DNA from: Halomonas socia
GTDB lineage: Bacteria > Pseudomonadota > Gammaproteobacteria > Pseudomonadales > Halomonadaceae
Length of the DNA stretch: 64,000 nt
NCBI RefSeq assembly: GCF_010977575.1
Contig: NZ_CP048812.1
Coordinates: 1,116,001-1,180,000, forward strand
Reading direction: 5' to 3'
Shown here: positions 37,404 to 49,214 of the stretch, piece by piece
How the letters are laid out: the number at the start of each line of letters is the position of its first letter
Position numbering within the stretch: the stretch's first letter is position 1
Translations under genes and position numbers: made by a program
Notes under the pieces: generated by a model
Seen by the model: only the letters and a program-made list of their open reading frames with translations
What the model was told of the DNA's origin: nothing
The model's database searches: none

Positions 37404-37838
37404 ATGACCCGTGTCTATGTCAGTGCCGTAATGCCGATCAGCCTGGAGCAAGCCTGGCGCGTACTGCGCGACTTCAACGGCCTGCCCGACTACCACCCGT
37501 TCTTCGCCAAGAGCTATATCGAGGACGGCAAGCCCGCCGACCAGCTCGGCTGCGTACGACACTTCCACGACCACGACGGCAACGCCATCCGCGAAGAGCT
37601 GCTGTCGCTCTCCGACCGCGAGCACCTGTGCTGCTACCGCATTCTCGACGCCCCGGCGCTGCCGGTGCGCGGCTATGTGTCGGAGATGCGCCTCAAGCCG
37701 ATCACCACCAGCGGCCACTGCTTCGGCGAGTGGTGGGCGGAGTTCGAGGTCGACGATGCTGACCATGATGACGTGGTGCAGCGCGTTACCGACACCTTCC
37801 GGCTGGCCTTCGAAGGCGCGGCGGAAGTCGGCCGCTAG
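37404..37838 (+). CDS. SRPBCC (polyketide cyclase/START-like) family protein
   Basis: 144-aa cytosolic protein with the SRPBCC fold pattern: VYVSAVMPISLEQAWRVLRDFNGLPDYHPF at the start, a middle strand set (LGCVRHFHDHDGNAIREELLSLSD) and the long C-terminal helix VVQRVTDTFRLAFEGAAE. Members bind or transform small hydrophobic ligands (cyclases, dehydratases) or act as binding proteins. Lies 25 bases after the TIM-barrel gene with GGAG upstream. Its place in this operon suggests it handles an intermediate of the same pathway. Confidence 0.85.
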   Translation: MTRVYVSAVMPISLEQAWRVLRDFNGLPDYHPFFAKSYIEDGKPADQLGCVRHFHDHDGNAIREELLSLSDREHLCCYRILDAPALPVRGYVSEMRLKPITTSGHCFGEWWAEFEVDDADHDDVVQRVTDTFRLAFEGAAEVGR

Positions 37839-37847
37839 GAGGCACTC

Positions 37848-39059
37848 ATGCAACCCATCGCCTATCTGATCGGCACCTGCGACACCAAGGCCACCGAACT
37901 GCGCTATTTACGTGAGCGGCTGGCCGCCGCTGGCGTGGCCAGCTGCATCGTCGACGTCGGCACCCAGGGCGACGACCAGGGTGCTGCCGACATCAGCGCC
38001 GCCGAGGTCGCCGCCTGCCACCCCGACGGCGCGGCCGCGGTGTTCGTCAACGACCGTGGCCGCGCGGTGGCCGCCATGGCCGAGGCGCTACGCCGCTGGC
38101 TGCCTGCGCGCGACGATCTGGGCGGCGCGCTGGGCATCGGCGGCACCGCGCTGATCGCCCCGGCGCTGCGCGAGCTGGATATCGGCGTGCCCAAGCTGCT
38201 GGTCTCGACCATCGCCTCCGGCAACGTCGCGCCCTACGTCGGCCCCAGCGACATCGCCATGCTCTACTCGGTCACCGACGTGGCAGGCCTCAACCGCATC
38301 TCGCGGCGGGTGCTGGGCAATGCCGCCCACGCCCTGGCCGGCATGCTGCGCGAGTGCATTCCGGCGGTGGCCGACGACAAGCCGGCCATCGGCCTGAGCA
38401 TGTTCGGCGTCACCACCGACTGCGTGAACCAGCTCTGCGCCGGCCTCGAGGCCGACTACGACTGCCTGGTGTTCCACGCCACCGGCACCGGCGGCCAGTC
38501 GCTGGAGAAGCTCGCCGACAGCGGCATGATCGAAGGCCTGCTGGACGTCACCACCACCGAGATCTGCGACCTGTTCATGGGTGGCGTATTCAGTGCAGGC
38601 GACACGCGCCTCGATATCGTCGCACGTACCACGCTGCCCTACGTCGGCTCGGTGGGGGCGCTGGACATGGTCAACTTCGGCGCCCCGGACTCCCTGCCGG
38701 CAGCCTACCGCCAGCGCCTGCTCTACGAGCACAACCCGCAGATCACGCTGATGCGCACCACCGCCGAGGAGAACGCCCGCATGGGGCGCTGGATCGGCGA
38801 CAAGCTCAACCGCAGCCGTGGGCCGCTGCGCTTCCTGCTCCCCGAAGGCGGCGTCTCGGCACTGGACGCTCCCGGCCAGCCGTTCCACGACCCAGCGGCC
38901 GACGCCGCGCTGTTCGAGGCGCTCGAAGCCACCGTCGAGCAGACCCCGCAGCGCCAACTGATCCGCAGCCCCCATCACATCAATGACCCGGCCTTCGCTG
39001 CACAGCTGGTCGAGCAGTTCCGCGAGGTCATGGCAACACGTTCAAGGAGACCAAATTGA
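37848..39059 (+). CDS. UPF0261 / Tm-1-like ATP-binding domain protein
   Basis: 403-aa protein matching the N-terminal domain of plant and fungal Tm-1 proteins. Motifs: [90 protein letters not shown] and [17 protein letters not shown]. Plant Tm-1 binds nucleotide through this domain, but the enzymatic role of bacterial members is unknown. In eukaryotes the domain is fused to a TIM barrel like its two neighbours here, so they probably act together. Overlaps the next start by 4 bases. Confidence 0.9.
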   Translation: MQPIAYLIGTCDTKATELRYLRERLAAAGVASCIVDVGTQGDDQGAADISAAEVAACHPDGAAAVFVNDRGRAVAAMAEALRRWLPARDDLGGALGIGGTALIAPALRELDIGVPKLLVSTIASGNVAPYVGPSDIAMLYSVTDVAGLNRISRRVLGNAAHALAGMLRECIPAVADDKPAIGLSMFGVTTDCVNQLCAGLEADYDCLVFHATGTGGQSLEKLADSGMIEGLLDVTTTEICDLFMGGVFSAGDTRLDIVARTTLPYVGSVGALDMVNFGAPDSLPAAYRQRLLYEHNPQITLMRTTAEENARMGRWIGDKLNRSRGPLRFLLPEGGVSALDAPGQPFHDPAADAALFEALEATVEQTPQRQLIRSPHHINDPAFAAQLVEQFREVMATRSRRPN

Positions 39060-39889
39060 AGAAGTGGAATCGAGAAGCGCTGATGGCGCACTTCCAAGCC
39101 ATGGTGGCACGCGGCGAGCCCATCGTTGGCGGCGGCGCCGGCACCGGCCTGTCAGCCAAGTGCGAAGAGGCCGGCGGCATCGACCTGATCGTGATCTATA
39201 ACTCCGGACGCTACCGCATGGCCGGACGCGGCTCGCTGGCCGGCATCATGCCCTACGGCAATGCCAACGAGATCGTCAAGGAGATGGCCCGCGAGGTGCT
39301 GCCGGTCACCCAGAACACCCCCGTACTAGCCGGCGTCTGCGGCACCGACCCCTTCGTGTTCATGGGGCCCTTTCTGGCCGAGCTCAAGGTGATGGGCTTC
39401 GCCGGCGTGCAGAACTTCCCCACCGTGGGCCTGATCGATGGCACCTTCCGCGCCAACCTCGAAGAGACCGGCATGCGCTATGCCCAGGAAGTGGAGATGA
39501 TCCGCCAGGCGCGGGCGGCAGGACTCCTCACTACCCCCTATGTGTTCAGCGCCGACGACGCACGCGCCATGACCGAGGCCGGCGCCGATATCATCGTCTG
39601 CCACATGGGCCTCACCACCGGGGGCAGCATCGGCGCCGAGACCGCCATGAGCCTGGACGACTGCATAGGCGCCATCAACGACTGGGCGGCGGCGGCCAGA
39701 GCCGTGCGTGATGACATTATCGTGCTCTGCCACGGCGGCCCGATTGCCGACCCCGGGGACGCCGAGTACATCCTGGCCCGCTGTTCCGGCTGTCACGGTT
39801 TCTACGGCGCCTCGAGCATGGAGCGCCTGCCCACCGAGCGCGCCCTGACCGAGCAGACCCGAGCCTTCAAGAATATTCGCCGGGGCTGA
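39056..39889 (+). CDS. PEP-hydrolase-type TIM-barrel protein (Tm-1 C-domain family), copy 2
   Basis: 277-aa intact paralogue of the frameshifted copy at 36552. Start codon is TTG at 39056, fixed by AGGAG 6 bases upstream and the overlap with the preceding stop. The same motif set is present: [88 protein letters not shown] and [16 protein letters not shown]. The fold is that of the PEP mutase-like superfamily; the substrate is not known. It would be the only functional copy if the first really is broken. Confidence 0.9.
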   Translation: MKKWNREALMAHFQAMVARGEPIVGGGAGTGLSAKCEEAGGIDLIVIYNSGRYRMAGRGSLAGIMPYGNANEIVKEMAREVLPVTQNTPVLAGVCGTDPFVFMGPFLAELKVMGFAGVQNFPTVGLIDGTFRANLEETGMRYAQEVEMIRQARAAGLLTTPYVFSADDARAMTEAGADIIVCHMGLTTGGSIGAETAMSLDDCIGAINDWAAAARAVRDDIIVLCHGGPIADPGDAEYILARCSGCHGFYGASSMERLPTERALTEQTRAFKNIRRG

Positions 39890-39927
39890 TTTACCATGTG
39901 CTTCAACTACGCTTGGGAGGTGTGGCA

Positions 39928-40785
39928 ATGAACACCTTCTACTTCCTGGCCCTCAACGGCCTGACCATGGCGGCGCTGCTGTTCATCATGGCCAGCGGCC
40001 TGACCCTGGCCTTCGGGCTGATGCGGGTGGTCAACCTGGCCCACGGCGCCTTCTACCTGCTGGGCGGCTACGTCGGGGTCCAGGTGATTCGCGACAGCGG
40101 CAGCCTGACCCTGGGCATTCTCGCTGGGGGCTGCATCGCCCTGGTCGGCGGGCTGCTGATGGAGCGTTTCCTGCTGCAGCGCGTACGCGGCCTGGACCTC
40201 TCCGAGGCGCTGCTGACCATCGCCGTGGGGCTGATCATCGCCGACGCCCTGCTGGTGGTCTACGGCGGGCAGCCGGTGAGCCTGCCGCTGCCCCGCGAGC
40301 TGCGCGCACCGGTGGACCTCGGCGTGATGATGTACCCCTACTTCCGGGTGCTGATCATGGTCTTTGCCGTGCTGCTGGGCATCGTACTGTGGCTGGTGAT
40401 GACCTATACCCGCCTCGGCGCCGCCATCCGCGCCGGCGTCGATGATCGCGAAACCGCCATGTCCCAGGGCATCAACGTGCCGCTGCTGTTCGGCGGCGTG
40501 TTCGCCGTGGCCAGCTTTCTGGCCGGCATCGCCGGGGTGATCGGCACCTCCTACATGTCGCTTACCCAGGGGCTCGACGTGCGGGTGCTGATGCTCTCGT
40601 TGGTGGTGATCATCATCGGTGGCATGGGCTCGCTCAAGGGGGCGGCGATAGGCGCGCTGATCACCGGCATGGTGTCGAGCTTCGCCACCGGCTACCTGCC
40701 GCAGTTCGCGCTGTTCTTCCTGTTCCTGCCGATGACGCTGATCCTGGTCTTTCGCCCCCAGGGCCTGTTCGGGAGGGCTACATGA
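39928..40785 (+). CDS. ABC transporter permease, LivH type (system 2)
   Basis: 285-aa membrane protein with about eight helices; SGLTLAFGLMRVVNLAHGAFYLLGGYVG is the LivH signature and AAIRAGVDDRETAMSQGINVPLLF the coupling loop. It is clearly not a recent copy of the system 1 LivH, from which it differs throughout. The start at 39928 follows GGAGG; the in-frame extension from 39898 lacks support. Overlaps LivM by 4 bases. Confidence 0.92.
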   Translation: MNTFYFLALNGLTMAALLFIMASGLTLAFGLMRVVNLAHGAFYLLGGYVGVQVIRDSGSLTLGILAGGCIALVGGLLMERFLLQRVRGLDLSEALLTIAVGLIIADALLVVYGGQPVSLPLPRELRAPVDLGVMMYPYFRVLIMVFAVLLGIVLWLVMTYTRLGAAIRAGVDDRETAMSQGINVPLLFGGVFAVASFLAGIAGVIGTSYMSLTQGLDVRVLMLSLVVIIIGGMGSLKGAAIGALITGMVSSFATGYLPQFALFFLFLPMTLILVFRPQGLFGRAT

Positions 40786-41756
40786 AACGCGAATACCTGA
40801 TCATTCTGGTGATCCTCGTCGCCCTCTTGGCCTGGCCGCTGCTGATGGGCAACTACGCGGTCTCCCAGGCCAACCGGGCGATGATCTACGCCCTGGCAGC
40901 GCTGAGCTTCTCGCTGCTGGCCGGCCGATTAGGCTGGTTCTCTCTGTGCCAGACCACCTTCGCCGGCATCAGTGGCTATACCGTCGCCATCCTGGGGGTG
41001 CGCTTCGGCCTGCCCTTCCCACTGGTGGTCGCGCTCGCGCTGCTGCTGACCACGCTGAGCGCGGTGATCTTCGGCCTGCTGACGGTGCGCTCGCGCAAGG
41101 TCAGCTTCCTGATGCTGACCCTGGCACTAGGCCAGATGGTCTGGGCGCTATCCTTCCAGTGGGTCGATGTCACCGGCGGCTACAACGGTATCGCCGGGGT
41201 ACGCATGCCGGTGTATGGGGACCTCAATCTCAACGACACCCGGGTCTTCTACGCACTGGTCGCAACGGTCACGGTGGCGATCTACCTCGCCATGTGGCGC
41301 CTCTACCGCTCGCCCTTCGGACTGCTGCTGCTGGGCATACAGGAGAATGAGCAGCGCATGCGCGCGCTCGGCCATCCCGTCGCCCTGGCCCGCTTCAGCG
41401 CCTTCGTGCTGGCGGGCGCCATTGCCGGCGTGGCGGGGATCTTCCTGGTCTACGACATGGGCATCATGTCGCCGTCACCGCTGGGCCTCGGCCACGCCGT
41501 GTGGGTGCTGACCGCCGCGGTGCTGGGCGGCTATCGCAGCCTGCTGGGCCCTGCGATCGGGGTGGCCGTGCTGATTACCCTGGAAACCCTGGTTTCCCAA
41601 TACACCGACCGGCACATGATGGTGATCGGTGCGGTTCTGCTGCTCTCGATTCTGCTGATGCCACGCGGGCTGGCAGAGGTGGCTGAGCAGTATTTCAAGC
41701 GCAAGTCGAAGCCCCAGGCTTCTGTGACAACAACAACCCGAGGAGAAGAGCCATGA
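40782..41756 (+). CDS. ABC transporter permease, LivM type (system 2)
   Basis: 324-aa membrane protein. Features: LAGRLGWFSLCQTTFAGISGYTVAIL, VRSRKVSFLMLTLALGQMVWALSFQWVDVTGGYNG, and a late HAVWVLTAAVLGGYRSLLGPAIG. Overlaps the LivH gene and the receptor gene (ATGA each). Its last codons contain the repeated ACAACA stretch that forms the CA motif ahead of the receptor gene. Confidence 0.92.
   Translation: MKREYLIILVILVALLAWPLLMGNYAVSQANRAMIYALAALSFSLLAGRLGWFSLCQTTFAGISGYTVAILGVRFGLPFPLVVALALLLTTLSAVIFGLLTVRSRKVSFLMLTLALGQMVWALSFQWVDVTGGYNGIAGVRMPVYGDLNLNDTRVFYALVATVTVAIYLAMWRLYRSPFGLLLLGIQENEQRMRALGHPVALARFSAFVLAGAIAGVAGIFLVYDMGIMSPSPLGLGHAVWVLTAAVLGGYRSLLGPAIGVAVLITLETLVSQYTDRHMMVIGAVLLLSILLMPRGLAEVAEQYFKRKSKPQASVTTTTRGEEP
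41729..41736 (+). promoter_or_regulatory. Candidate Hfq/Crc CA motif upstream of the system 2 receptor
   Basis: AACAACAA, an exact AAnAAnAA match, 4 bases before the GAGGAG ribosome site of the receptor gene at 41753. It overlaps the last codons of the LivM gene. Confidence 0.5.
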
Positions 41757-42992
41757 AGCATGCCAAGACACTAATCATCGGTGGAATGTCGGCCCTCTCG
41801 CTGGCCGCCACCGCCCACCTGCAGGCCGACGACACCCTACGCGTCGGCGTGATCGGCCCCACCACCGGGGTGTTCTCTTTCTTCGGCGAGCAGCAGCGCA
41901 TGGGCGTTGAGCTGGCCCAGGAGGAACTTGCCGACCGACTGGAGGCGCTCAATATCGAGGTCGAGTTCTACGACTCCCAGGGCGATGCCGAGACCACCGT
42001 CGACCGGCTGCGCGCCATGGAGTCGCGGGATGACGTCGACCTGGTGGTGGGCCCGGTGCTGGGCGGTACCGGCCTGGCCGGCCTGGAGTGGGCCAAGGGC
42101 TCGGGGATACCGACGGTGATCTCCTACTCGGCCCCCGAAGACATCACCATGCGCGACCGCGCAGAAAACGTGGTGCGCGCCGGCTGGACCGGGGCACAGC
42201 CGATGTTCGCCTTCGGCGAGTACGTCGCCGAGGAGCTGGGACATCAGCGTATCATTGCGGTGGGCCAGGACTACTCCTTCCCCTACAACCAGTTGGGCGG
42301 CTTCCTCAAGGGCTTCTGCGCCGCGGGCGGGGAGTCGGTGGAGCGCATCTGGCACCCCACCGGCACCTCCGACTACAGCTCGATCCTTGCGACCCTGCCG
42401 GACGGCGATGCGCTGCTCTACAATGGCGCGGGCAGCGACGGCCTGGCGTTCTTCCAGCAGTACCACGACTTCGGCATCGACGCGCGCATGCCGCTGCTGG
42501 GCGGTTCCAACTTCTTCGCCGTGGGCGACCTGCCGGAGATGGGCGAGCAGGCCATCGGCGGCCTCTCGGCGCTGCAGTATGCCGAAGGCCTGGAGAGCGA
42601 CAACTTCCTGGCGTTCCGCGACGCCTTCTGGGCGAAGCATGGCGACGAGGTCATGCCACTGGCGCCGGCCGAGCACGGCTATGTGGCCTTCAAGATGGCC
42701 GTTAACGCCTTCGAGAGCGCCAACGGCGGCGACCGCGACGCGCTGATCGCCGCACTTCGCGAGACCGAGATGCCGGATGCGCCGCGCGGCCCCTTCCACC
42801 TCGACGACTACGGCAACCCGGTGCAGAACATCTACATCAACGAGGTCAAGGAAGTCGATGGCCGCCTGGTCAACGTGCCGATCGAGACCTACGAGAGTGT
42901 CAGCCAGTTCGGCCCCTTCGATGCTGAGGAGTATCTCGCCGGGGAGCCCGACAGCCGCGACTTCCCGCCAAGCAACTGTTCGGACCCCTACT

Positions 42993-43000
<8 letters not shown>
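41753..43000 (+). CDS. ABC transporter substrate-binding protein, LivK/HAAT type (system 2)
   Basis: 415-aa type I receptor with signal peptide 1–24 (cleavage near LQADDT). LRVGVIGPTTGVFSFFGEQQRMGVELAQEEL opens the domain; VGPVLGGTGLAGLEWAKGSGIPTVISYSAPED is the ligand-region hinge. It is only distantly similar to the system 1 receptor, so the two systems may take up different but related compounds. Start by ATGA overlap with LivM, with a strong GAGGAG. Ends overlapping the LivG gene by 8 bases. Confidence 0.9.
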
Positions 43001-43749
<749 letters not shown>

Positions 43750-43757
<8 letters not shown>

Positions 43758-44466
43758 AACGATGATAAGCGTCGAACGACTCGAGGCCCACTACGGCCTG
43801 GGCCTGGCGCTGCAGGACCTCAACTTCCGCGTCGGCAAGGAGTGCGTGGCGATCATGGGCCGCAACGGGGTGGGCAAGACCACCCTGGCGAGGGCGCTGA
43901 TGGGGCTCGACCCGCCCCAGGCACGCGGCTCGGTGGAGCTGCTCGGGCAGCAGGTGCTCGGCTGGCCGCCGCAGCGTATCGCCCACCTGGGGGTCGGCTA
44001 CGTGCCCCAGGGGCGGCGTCTGTTTCCATCACTCAGCGTCGACGAGCACCTGCAGCTGAACGCCCGCACGGGTCCCGCCGGGCAACACTGGACGACCAGC
44101 CGCGTGTTCGAGCTGTTTCCCTCGCTGGGCCGACGCCGTCGGGCCTATGGCGACCAGATATCCGGCGGTGAGCGCTCGATGCTGGCCATCGGCCGGGCCC
44201 TGGTCACCAACCCGGGCTGCCTGATCCTCGACGAGCCGACCGAGGGTCTGGCGCCAGCCGTGGTCGAGGACGTCGCCCTGAGCCTCAAGGCGCTGAGCCG
44301 CGAGGGGGTCGCGGTGCTGCTGATCGAGCAGAACGTCAAGGCCGCGGTGATGGCGGCCGATCGCGCCTACTTCATGTCGGAAGGCCAGATCGTGCATGAG
44401 ACCGCCGGCGGCGAGTCGATGTCCGATGAAGCGACGCTGGGGCGCTATCTCGGTGTCTCGGTCTAG
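43750..44466 (+). CDS. ABC transporter ATPase, LivF type (system 2)
   Basis: 238-aa ATPase. Walker A GRNGVGKTT, VGYVPQGRRLFPSLSVDEHL, signature ISGGERSM, Walker B LILDEPTEGLAP and LLIEQNVKAA. The start at 43750 overlaps the LivG stop. It closes the second transporter block (HM–receptor–GF), whose gene order differs from block 1 (GF–araC–receptor–HM). Confidence 0.92.
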
Positions 44467-44534
44467 GCGGCAATGGCCTTGTTGCGTCAGGCATCGTAGA
44501 GTGGCGGCGATTCAACCATCGAGGACCGCCGCCG

Positions 44535-44741
44535 ATGCACCCCGAGGACCTGCAGACCCTGGTCACCATGAAGATGCCCTACGGCAAGTACGCCGGGCGC
44601 CTGCTCGCCGACCTGCCCGGCCCCTACCTGGCCTGGTTCGCCCGCGAGGGATTCCCCACCGGCGAGCTGGGCCGGCTGCTGGCGCTGATGCATGAGATCG
44701 ATCATAACGGGCTAAGCGAACTGCTCGACCCGCTACGCTGA
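44535..44741 (+). CDS. DUF3820 family small protein
   Basis: 68-aa protein matching the DUF3820 pattern: MKMPYGKYAGRLLADLPGPYLAWFAREGFPTGELGRLL. The family has no settled function. Its ATG follows GAGGACCGCC weakly. The 3' end overlaps the convergent TauE/SafE gene by 9 bases. Confidence 0.85.
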   Translation: MHPEDLQTLVTMKMPYGKYAGRLLADLPGPYLAWFAREGFPTGELGRLLALMHEIDHNGLSELLDPLR

Positions 44742-45539
44742 GGAAACCGTATAGACCATCTGCATGGCCAGGATCACCAGCATCACCGCGAACACCCGCT
44801 TGAGGGTCGCCACCGGCAGGCGGTGGGCGAGCCTCACCCCTATGGGGGCGGTGAGAATGCTTAGCGGCGCCATCAGCAGCAGCGCCGGCAGATAGACGTA
44901 GCCCAGCGCCGCGCTAGGCAGGCCCGCCACGCCCCAGCCGTTGATCAGATAGCCCAGCGCGCCGGCCAGGGCGATCGGTAGCCCCACCGCCGCCGAGGTA
45001 CCGATGGCGTGCTGAATCTTGGTATTGCACCAGGTAAGAAACGAGACCGTGAGCGCCCCGCCGCCGATCGCCACCAGCGCCGAGATCCCGCCGATACCGG
45101 CACCTACCACGCTCACCCCGAGCGGTCCCGGCAGGCCCCGCGTCGGCTTGGGCTTGAGGTTGATCAGCATCTGCGTCGCCATCAGCAGCATGAAGCAGGC
45201 AAAGAAGATCGCTAGCCCGCGGGTGGGAATCAGCGCCGCAACGAAAGTCGCCAGAAAGGTGCCCACCAGAACACCCGGGGTGATATAGCGCACCACCTGC
45301 CAGCGCACCGCGCCGTGGCGGTGATGCGAGCGCAGGCTCGACAGCGACGACGGCACGATGGCGGCCATCGAGGTGCCCAGCGCCAGGTGGGCGAGGTGCT
45401 CGTGGGGCACGCCCTGCAGCACGAACAGCGAGGTCAGCACCGGCACCATGATGCCGCCACCGCCGATTCCCAGCAGCCCGGCCATCAGGCCGACGAAACC
45501 GCCCAGCGCCATATAGGCCAACCACCAAACGAGATCCAA
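44733..45539 (-). CDS. TauE/SafE family sulfite/organic anion transporter-like membrane protein
   Basis: 268-aa membrane protein with about eight helices in two repeats. GLMAGLLGIGGGGIMVPVL near the N-terminus and ISALVAIGGGALTVSFL at the start of the second repeat are the TauE signature. Members export sulfite, sulfoacetate or other small anions. Single gene; its substrate cannot be told from context. Confidence 0.9.
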   Translation of the reverse strand: MDLVWWLAYMALGGFVGLMAGLLGIGGGGIMVPVLTSLFVLQGVPHEHLAHLALGTSMAAIVPSSLSSLRSHHRHGAVRWQVVRYITPGVLVGTFLATFVAALIPTRGLAIFFACFMLLMATQMLINLKPKPTRGLPGPLGVSVVGAGIGGISALVAIGGGALTVSFLTWCNTKIQHAIGTSAAVGLPIALAGALGYLINGWGVAGLPSAALGYVYLPALLLMAPLSILTAPIGVRLAHRLPVATLKRVFAVMLVILAMQMVYTVSSA

Positions 45540-45707
45540 GGTCTCACTCCTTATCAGGCACTCTCCGACACCTGCCTGCTCTCAGCCAAAGCTGGCTAGT
45601 GTAGAGCAAAAACGTGCCGCGCTGGACGCACACAACGTCTGGCTTCCCCCGGCGACGCGGATTGCTTACCGTGGACGCATCGACCACGAGCGACCCACGA
45701 GGCTTCC

Positions 45708-46436
45708 ATGCAGATCTCTTCCGCCCTGCGCGACACCCTGGCCCCCACCGGCGTGCTGCGCGCCTCCATCAACCTCGGCAACCCCATCCTGGCCGGCCGC
45801 GAGCCTGACAGCGGTGCGCCCTGCGGCGTCTCCGTCGACCTCGCGCGGGCCTTCGCCGAGCGGCTGGGCGTCGAGATCGAGCTGCTGGCCTTCGACTCCG
45901 CCGGCCAGTCGGTCGAGACGGTGACCGCCGAGCGCGCCGATATCGGCTTCTTCGCCGTCGACCCGCTGCGCGGCGAAGGCATCCACTTCACCGCCCCCTA
46001 TGTGCTGATCGAGGGCTGCTACCTGGTACACGACGACTCGCCGCTGACCGACAACGAGCAGGTCGACCGTGCCGGCAACCGGGTGGTGGTGGGCAAGGGC
46101 AGCGCCTACGACCTCTACCTGAGCCGCGAACTCGAGCAGGCCGAGATCGTCCGCGCCCCAACCTCCACCGCGGTGGTGGCGCAGTTTGTCGAGCAGCGGC
46201 TCGAGGTTGCCGCCGGGGTCAAGCAGCAACTGGAGCAGGACCGCCAGCAGCATAACGGCCTGCGCCTGCTACCGGGTCGTTTCATGGTGATCCAGCAAGC
46301 CATGGGCCTGCCCAAGGGCCATGGCGAGGCCGCCGCCGAATGCCTGCGTGAGTTCGTCGAGGAGATGAAGGCCAACGGCTTCGTCGAACGCGCCCTCGAG
46401 CGCCACGGCATCCAGGGCGCCAGCGTCGCGCCCTGA
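45708..46436 (+). CDS. Family 3 periplasmic-binding-like protein lacking a signal peptide
   Basis: 242-aa protein with the type II periplasmic-binding fold of amino acid receptors: LRASINLGNPILAG, CGVSVDLARAFAERLGVEIELLAFDSAGQSVETV, ADIGFFAVDP and HFTAPYVLIEGCYLV. It starts directly at the domain, with no hydrophobic leader and no earlier in-frame start, so it should be cytosolic. No transporter genes adjoin it. Such soluble relatives may be enzymes (cyclohexadienyl dehydratase is one precedent) or sensors; which applies is unknown. Confidence 0.8.
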   Translation: MQISSALRDTLAPTGVLRASINLGNPILAGREPDSGAPCGVSVDLARAFAERLGVEIELLAFDSAGQSVETVTAERADIGFFAVDPLRGEGIHFTAPYVLIEGCYLVHDDSPLTDNEQVDRAGNRVVVGKGSAYDLYLSRELEQAEIVRAPTSTAVVAQFVEQRLEVAAGVKQQLEQDRQQHNGLRLLPGRFMVIQQAMGLPKGHGEAAAECLREFVEEMKANGFVERALERHGIQGASVAP

Positions 46437-46615
46437 CCTCGGCGCGGCCCCGTACCCCCTTCACTGGCGGGCAAGCACGTCCGCCAGTGCGTTTAACCAG
46501 CATTTGTCCTACATTTATGGCGCACCACCTTGGTGCCAGAAAACCCTCTTTTTTTGCCGAATTTCGCCTCGCGATAACTGCCATTTCCGACATGGGCCAT
46601 GCAGCTGCTGCATAA

Positions 46616-48022
<1,407 letters not shown>

Positions 48023-48037
48023 GCTGGCAATCCCCTT

Positions 48038-48055
48038 GCCCGGCAATAGCCGGGC
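48038..48055 (+). terminator. Hairpin after gdhA
   Basis: GCCCGGC-AATA-GCCGGGC stem-loop 16 bases after the gdhA stop, followed by a modest TTGGCCTT. Confidence 0.65.
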
Positions 48056-48108
48056 TTGGCCTTACTCGGCTATCATGCAGGCACCCAATAGTCATCCATA
48101 GGTTGCCC

Positions 48109-48429
48109 ATGAGCTCAGAGTTAACCGATTTCGAACAACGCATGCAGCAGGAGATCGAGGACTTCCTCAAGCCTGACACCAAACCGACGACCACCCCGAG
48201 CAAGCCCGCCACGCGTCCCGTCAAGCTCGACAAGCACGACGCCAAGTCGATGAAGACTGGGCATATCGTCAAACTAGCGGTGCGCACCAAACAACTCGAG
48301 ATGGACACTGCCTTCGAATACCACTCCACCAGCATCTCCAAACTGGAGGCGCAGATGGACGCCGAGAAGGCCGCCCGCAAGGCCGGCTACCCCATCGTCG
48401 GCTACGTGATCGATATTCAGCGGTTGTGA
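48109..48429 (+). CDS. Small hypothetical protein
   Basis: 106-aa hydrophilic protein. Residues 1–25 look helical and acidic (LTDFEQRMQQEIEDFLK), followed by a Pro/Thr/Lys linker and a C-terminal region ending YPIVGYVIDIQRL. No signal or membrane segment. The ATG at 48109 is preceded only by a weak ATAGG. No family recognised. Confidence 0.65.
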   Translation: MSSELTDFEQRMQQEIEDFLKPDTKPTTTPSKPATRPVKLDKHDAKSMKTGHIVKLAVRTKQLEMDTAFEYHSTSISKLEAQMDAEKAARKAGYPIVGYVIDIQRL

Positions 48430-49214
48430 GATTACCAGTGACGGTAGACTCGGTGGTGTATCCGACGCCTGATCTAACCCAGCACTAGTGGACACCGGCT
48501 AAGTATCACGAGGGCGACAAACGGCCATGGGGCTAGCGTCGCAATGCGTTCTCGAGAGCGACTATCGGTGCCGAGATTTCTATTAGCCAGCTATCTTTGG
48601 CACAATTGCACACCTTTGGTGCAAATGGGCATTGATCTGCGTCATGAGAAGTTATCTTAGCAAGATGCGCAGTGCACCGGCCGATCGATCACGGCCCTGC
48701 TGGCGAGACGCCTTGTGGTCATGGTGTGGTGCTTTCGTGGGCATTTGCCGCGCCTCGATCCCGTCTTGCAGGGCCTGCTGGAGCGGCAGTTTGGCCTGCT
48801 GCGCCGGGATTTATGCAGCGTTTCCGCTCTACCAGCTTGCGTCATCCGTGAAATCCATCCCCCACAGTGCGCTCGTATGAGGCCGTCCTATGCGGCGGCC
48901 TCTTTTGAAAGCCATGTGCCATCCGTCGCGTGCGGAAACTTGACGGCGACCAGCGGCGGTACTAAATTAGGTATGCGGATAATATCGATATTTTGCACAA
49001 ATGCCGATATGATGGATAAATATCTCTATCTTTTGGCTTTGTAAAACGGACGACACGCCTAGCGAAGCAGGAATAGGGTATTAATAAGCAACTGCCGAAG
49101 CACAGGTAAGGCTAAGACAGATACCTAGTACCGTAAGCGCGCGTCCAAAACAAAATAGATGGTTCGCACCACACAATAAGCACAATTCACGAAAATTACT
49201 TTGCATGGTGAAAT
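48430..49214. other. Gene-poor, AT-richer stretch before the Bug gene
   Basis: No convincing gene in about 785 bases. Short open frames at 48632–48880 and 48657–48845 have no ribosome site and no recognisable domain. Base composition drifts from the GC-rich background to the AT-rich composition of the next two genes. A good terminator hairpin lies at 48879–48906 although no gene precedes it, suggesting that a gene was lost. 49000–49214 probably holds the promoter of the Bug gene. Confidence 0.7.
48879..48906 (+). terminator. Orphan rho-independent terminator
   Basis: GAGGCCG pairs with CGGCCTC (48879–48885 with 48896–48902), followed by TTTT. No intact gene lies within 400 bases upstream. 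Confidence 0.7.

Noticed and set aside
37404-37838. SRPBCC gene as a polyketide cyclase of an antibiotic cluster
   Set aside because: No polyketide synthase or tailoring genes are present; the context is uptake and catabolism.
48632-48880. Possible small gene before the orphan terminator
   Set aside because: No ribosome site, no recognisable domain, and codon pattern unlike neighbouring genes.
49139-49151. Possible attachment-site repeat of the tRNA-Arg 3' end
   Set aside because: Only a partial match over about 13 bases with several mismatches; not above chance.
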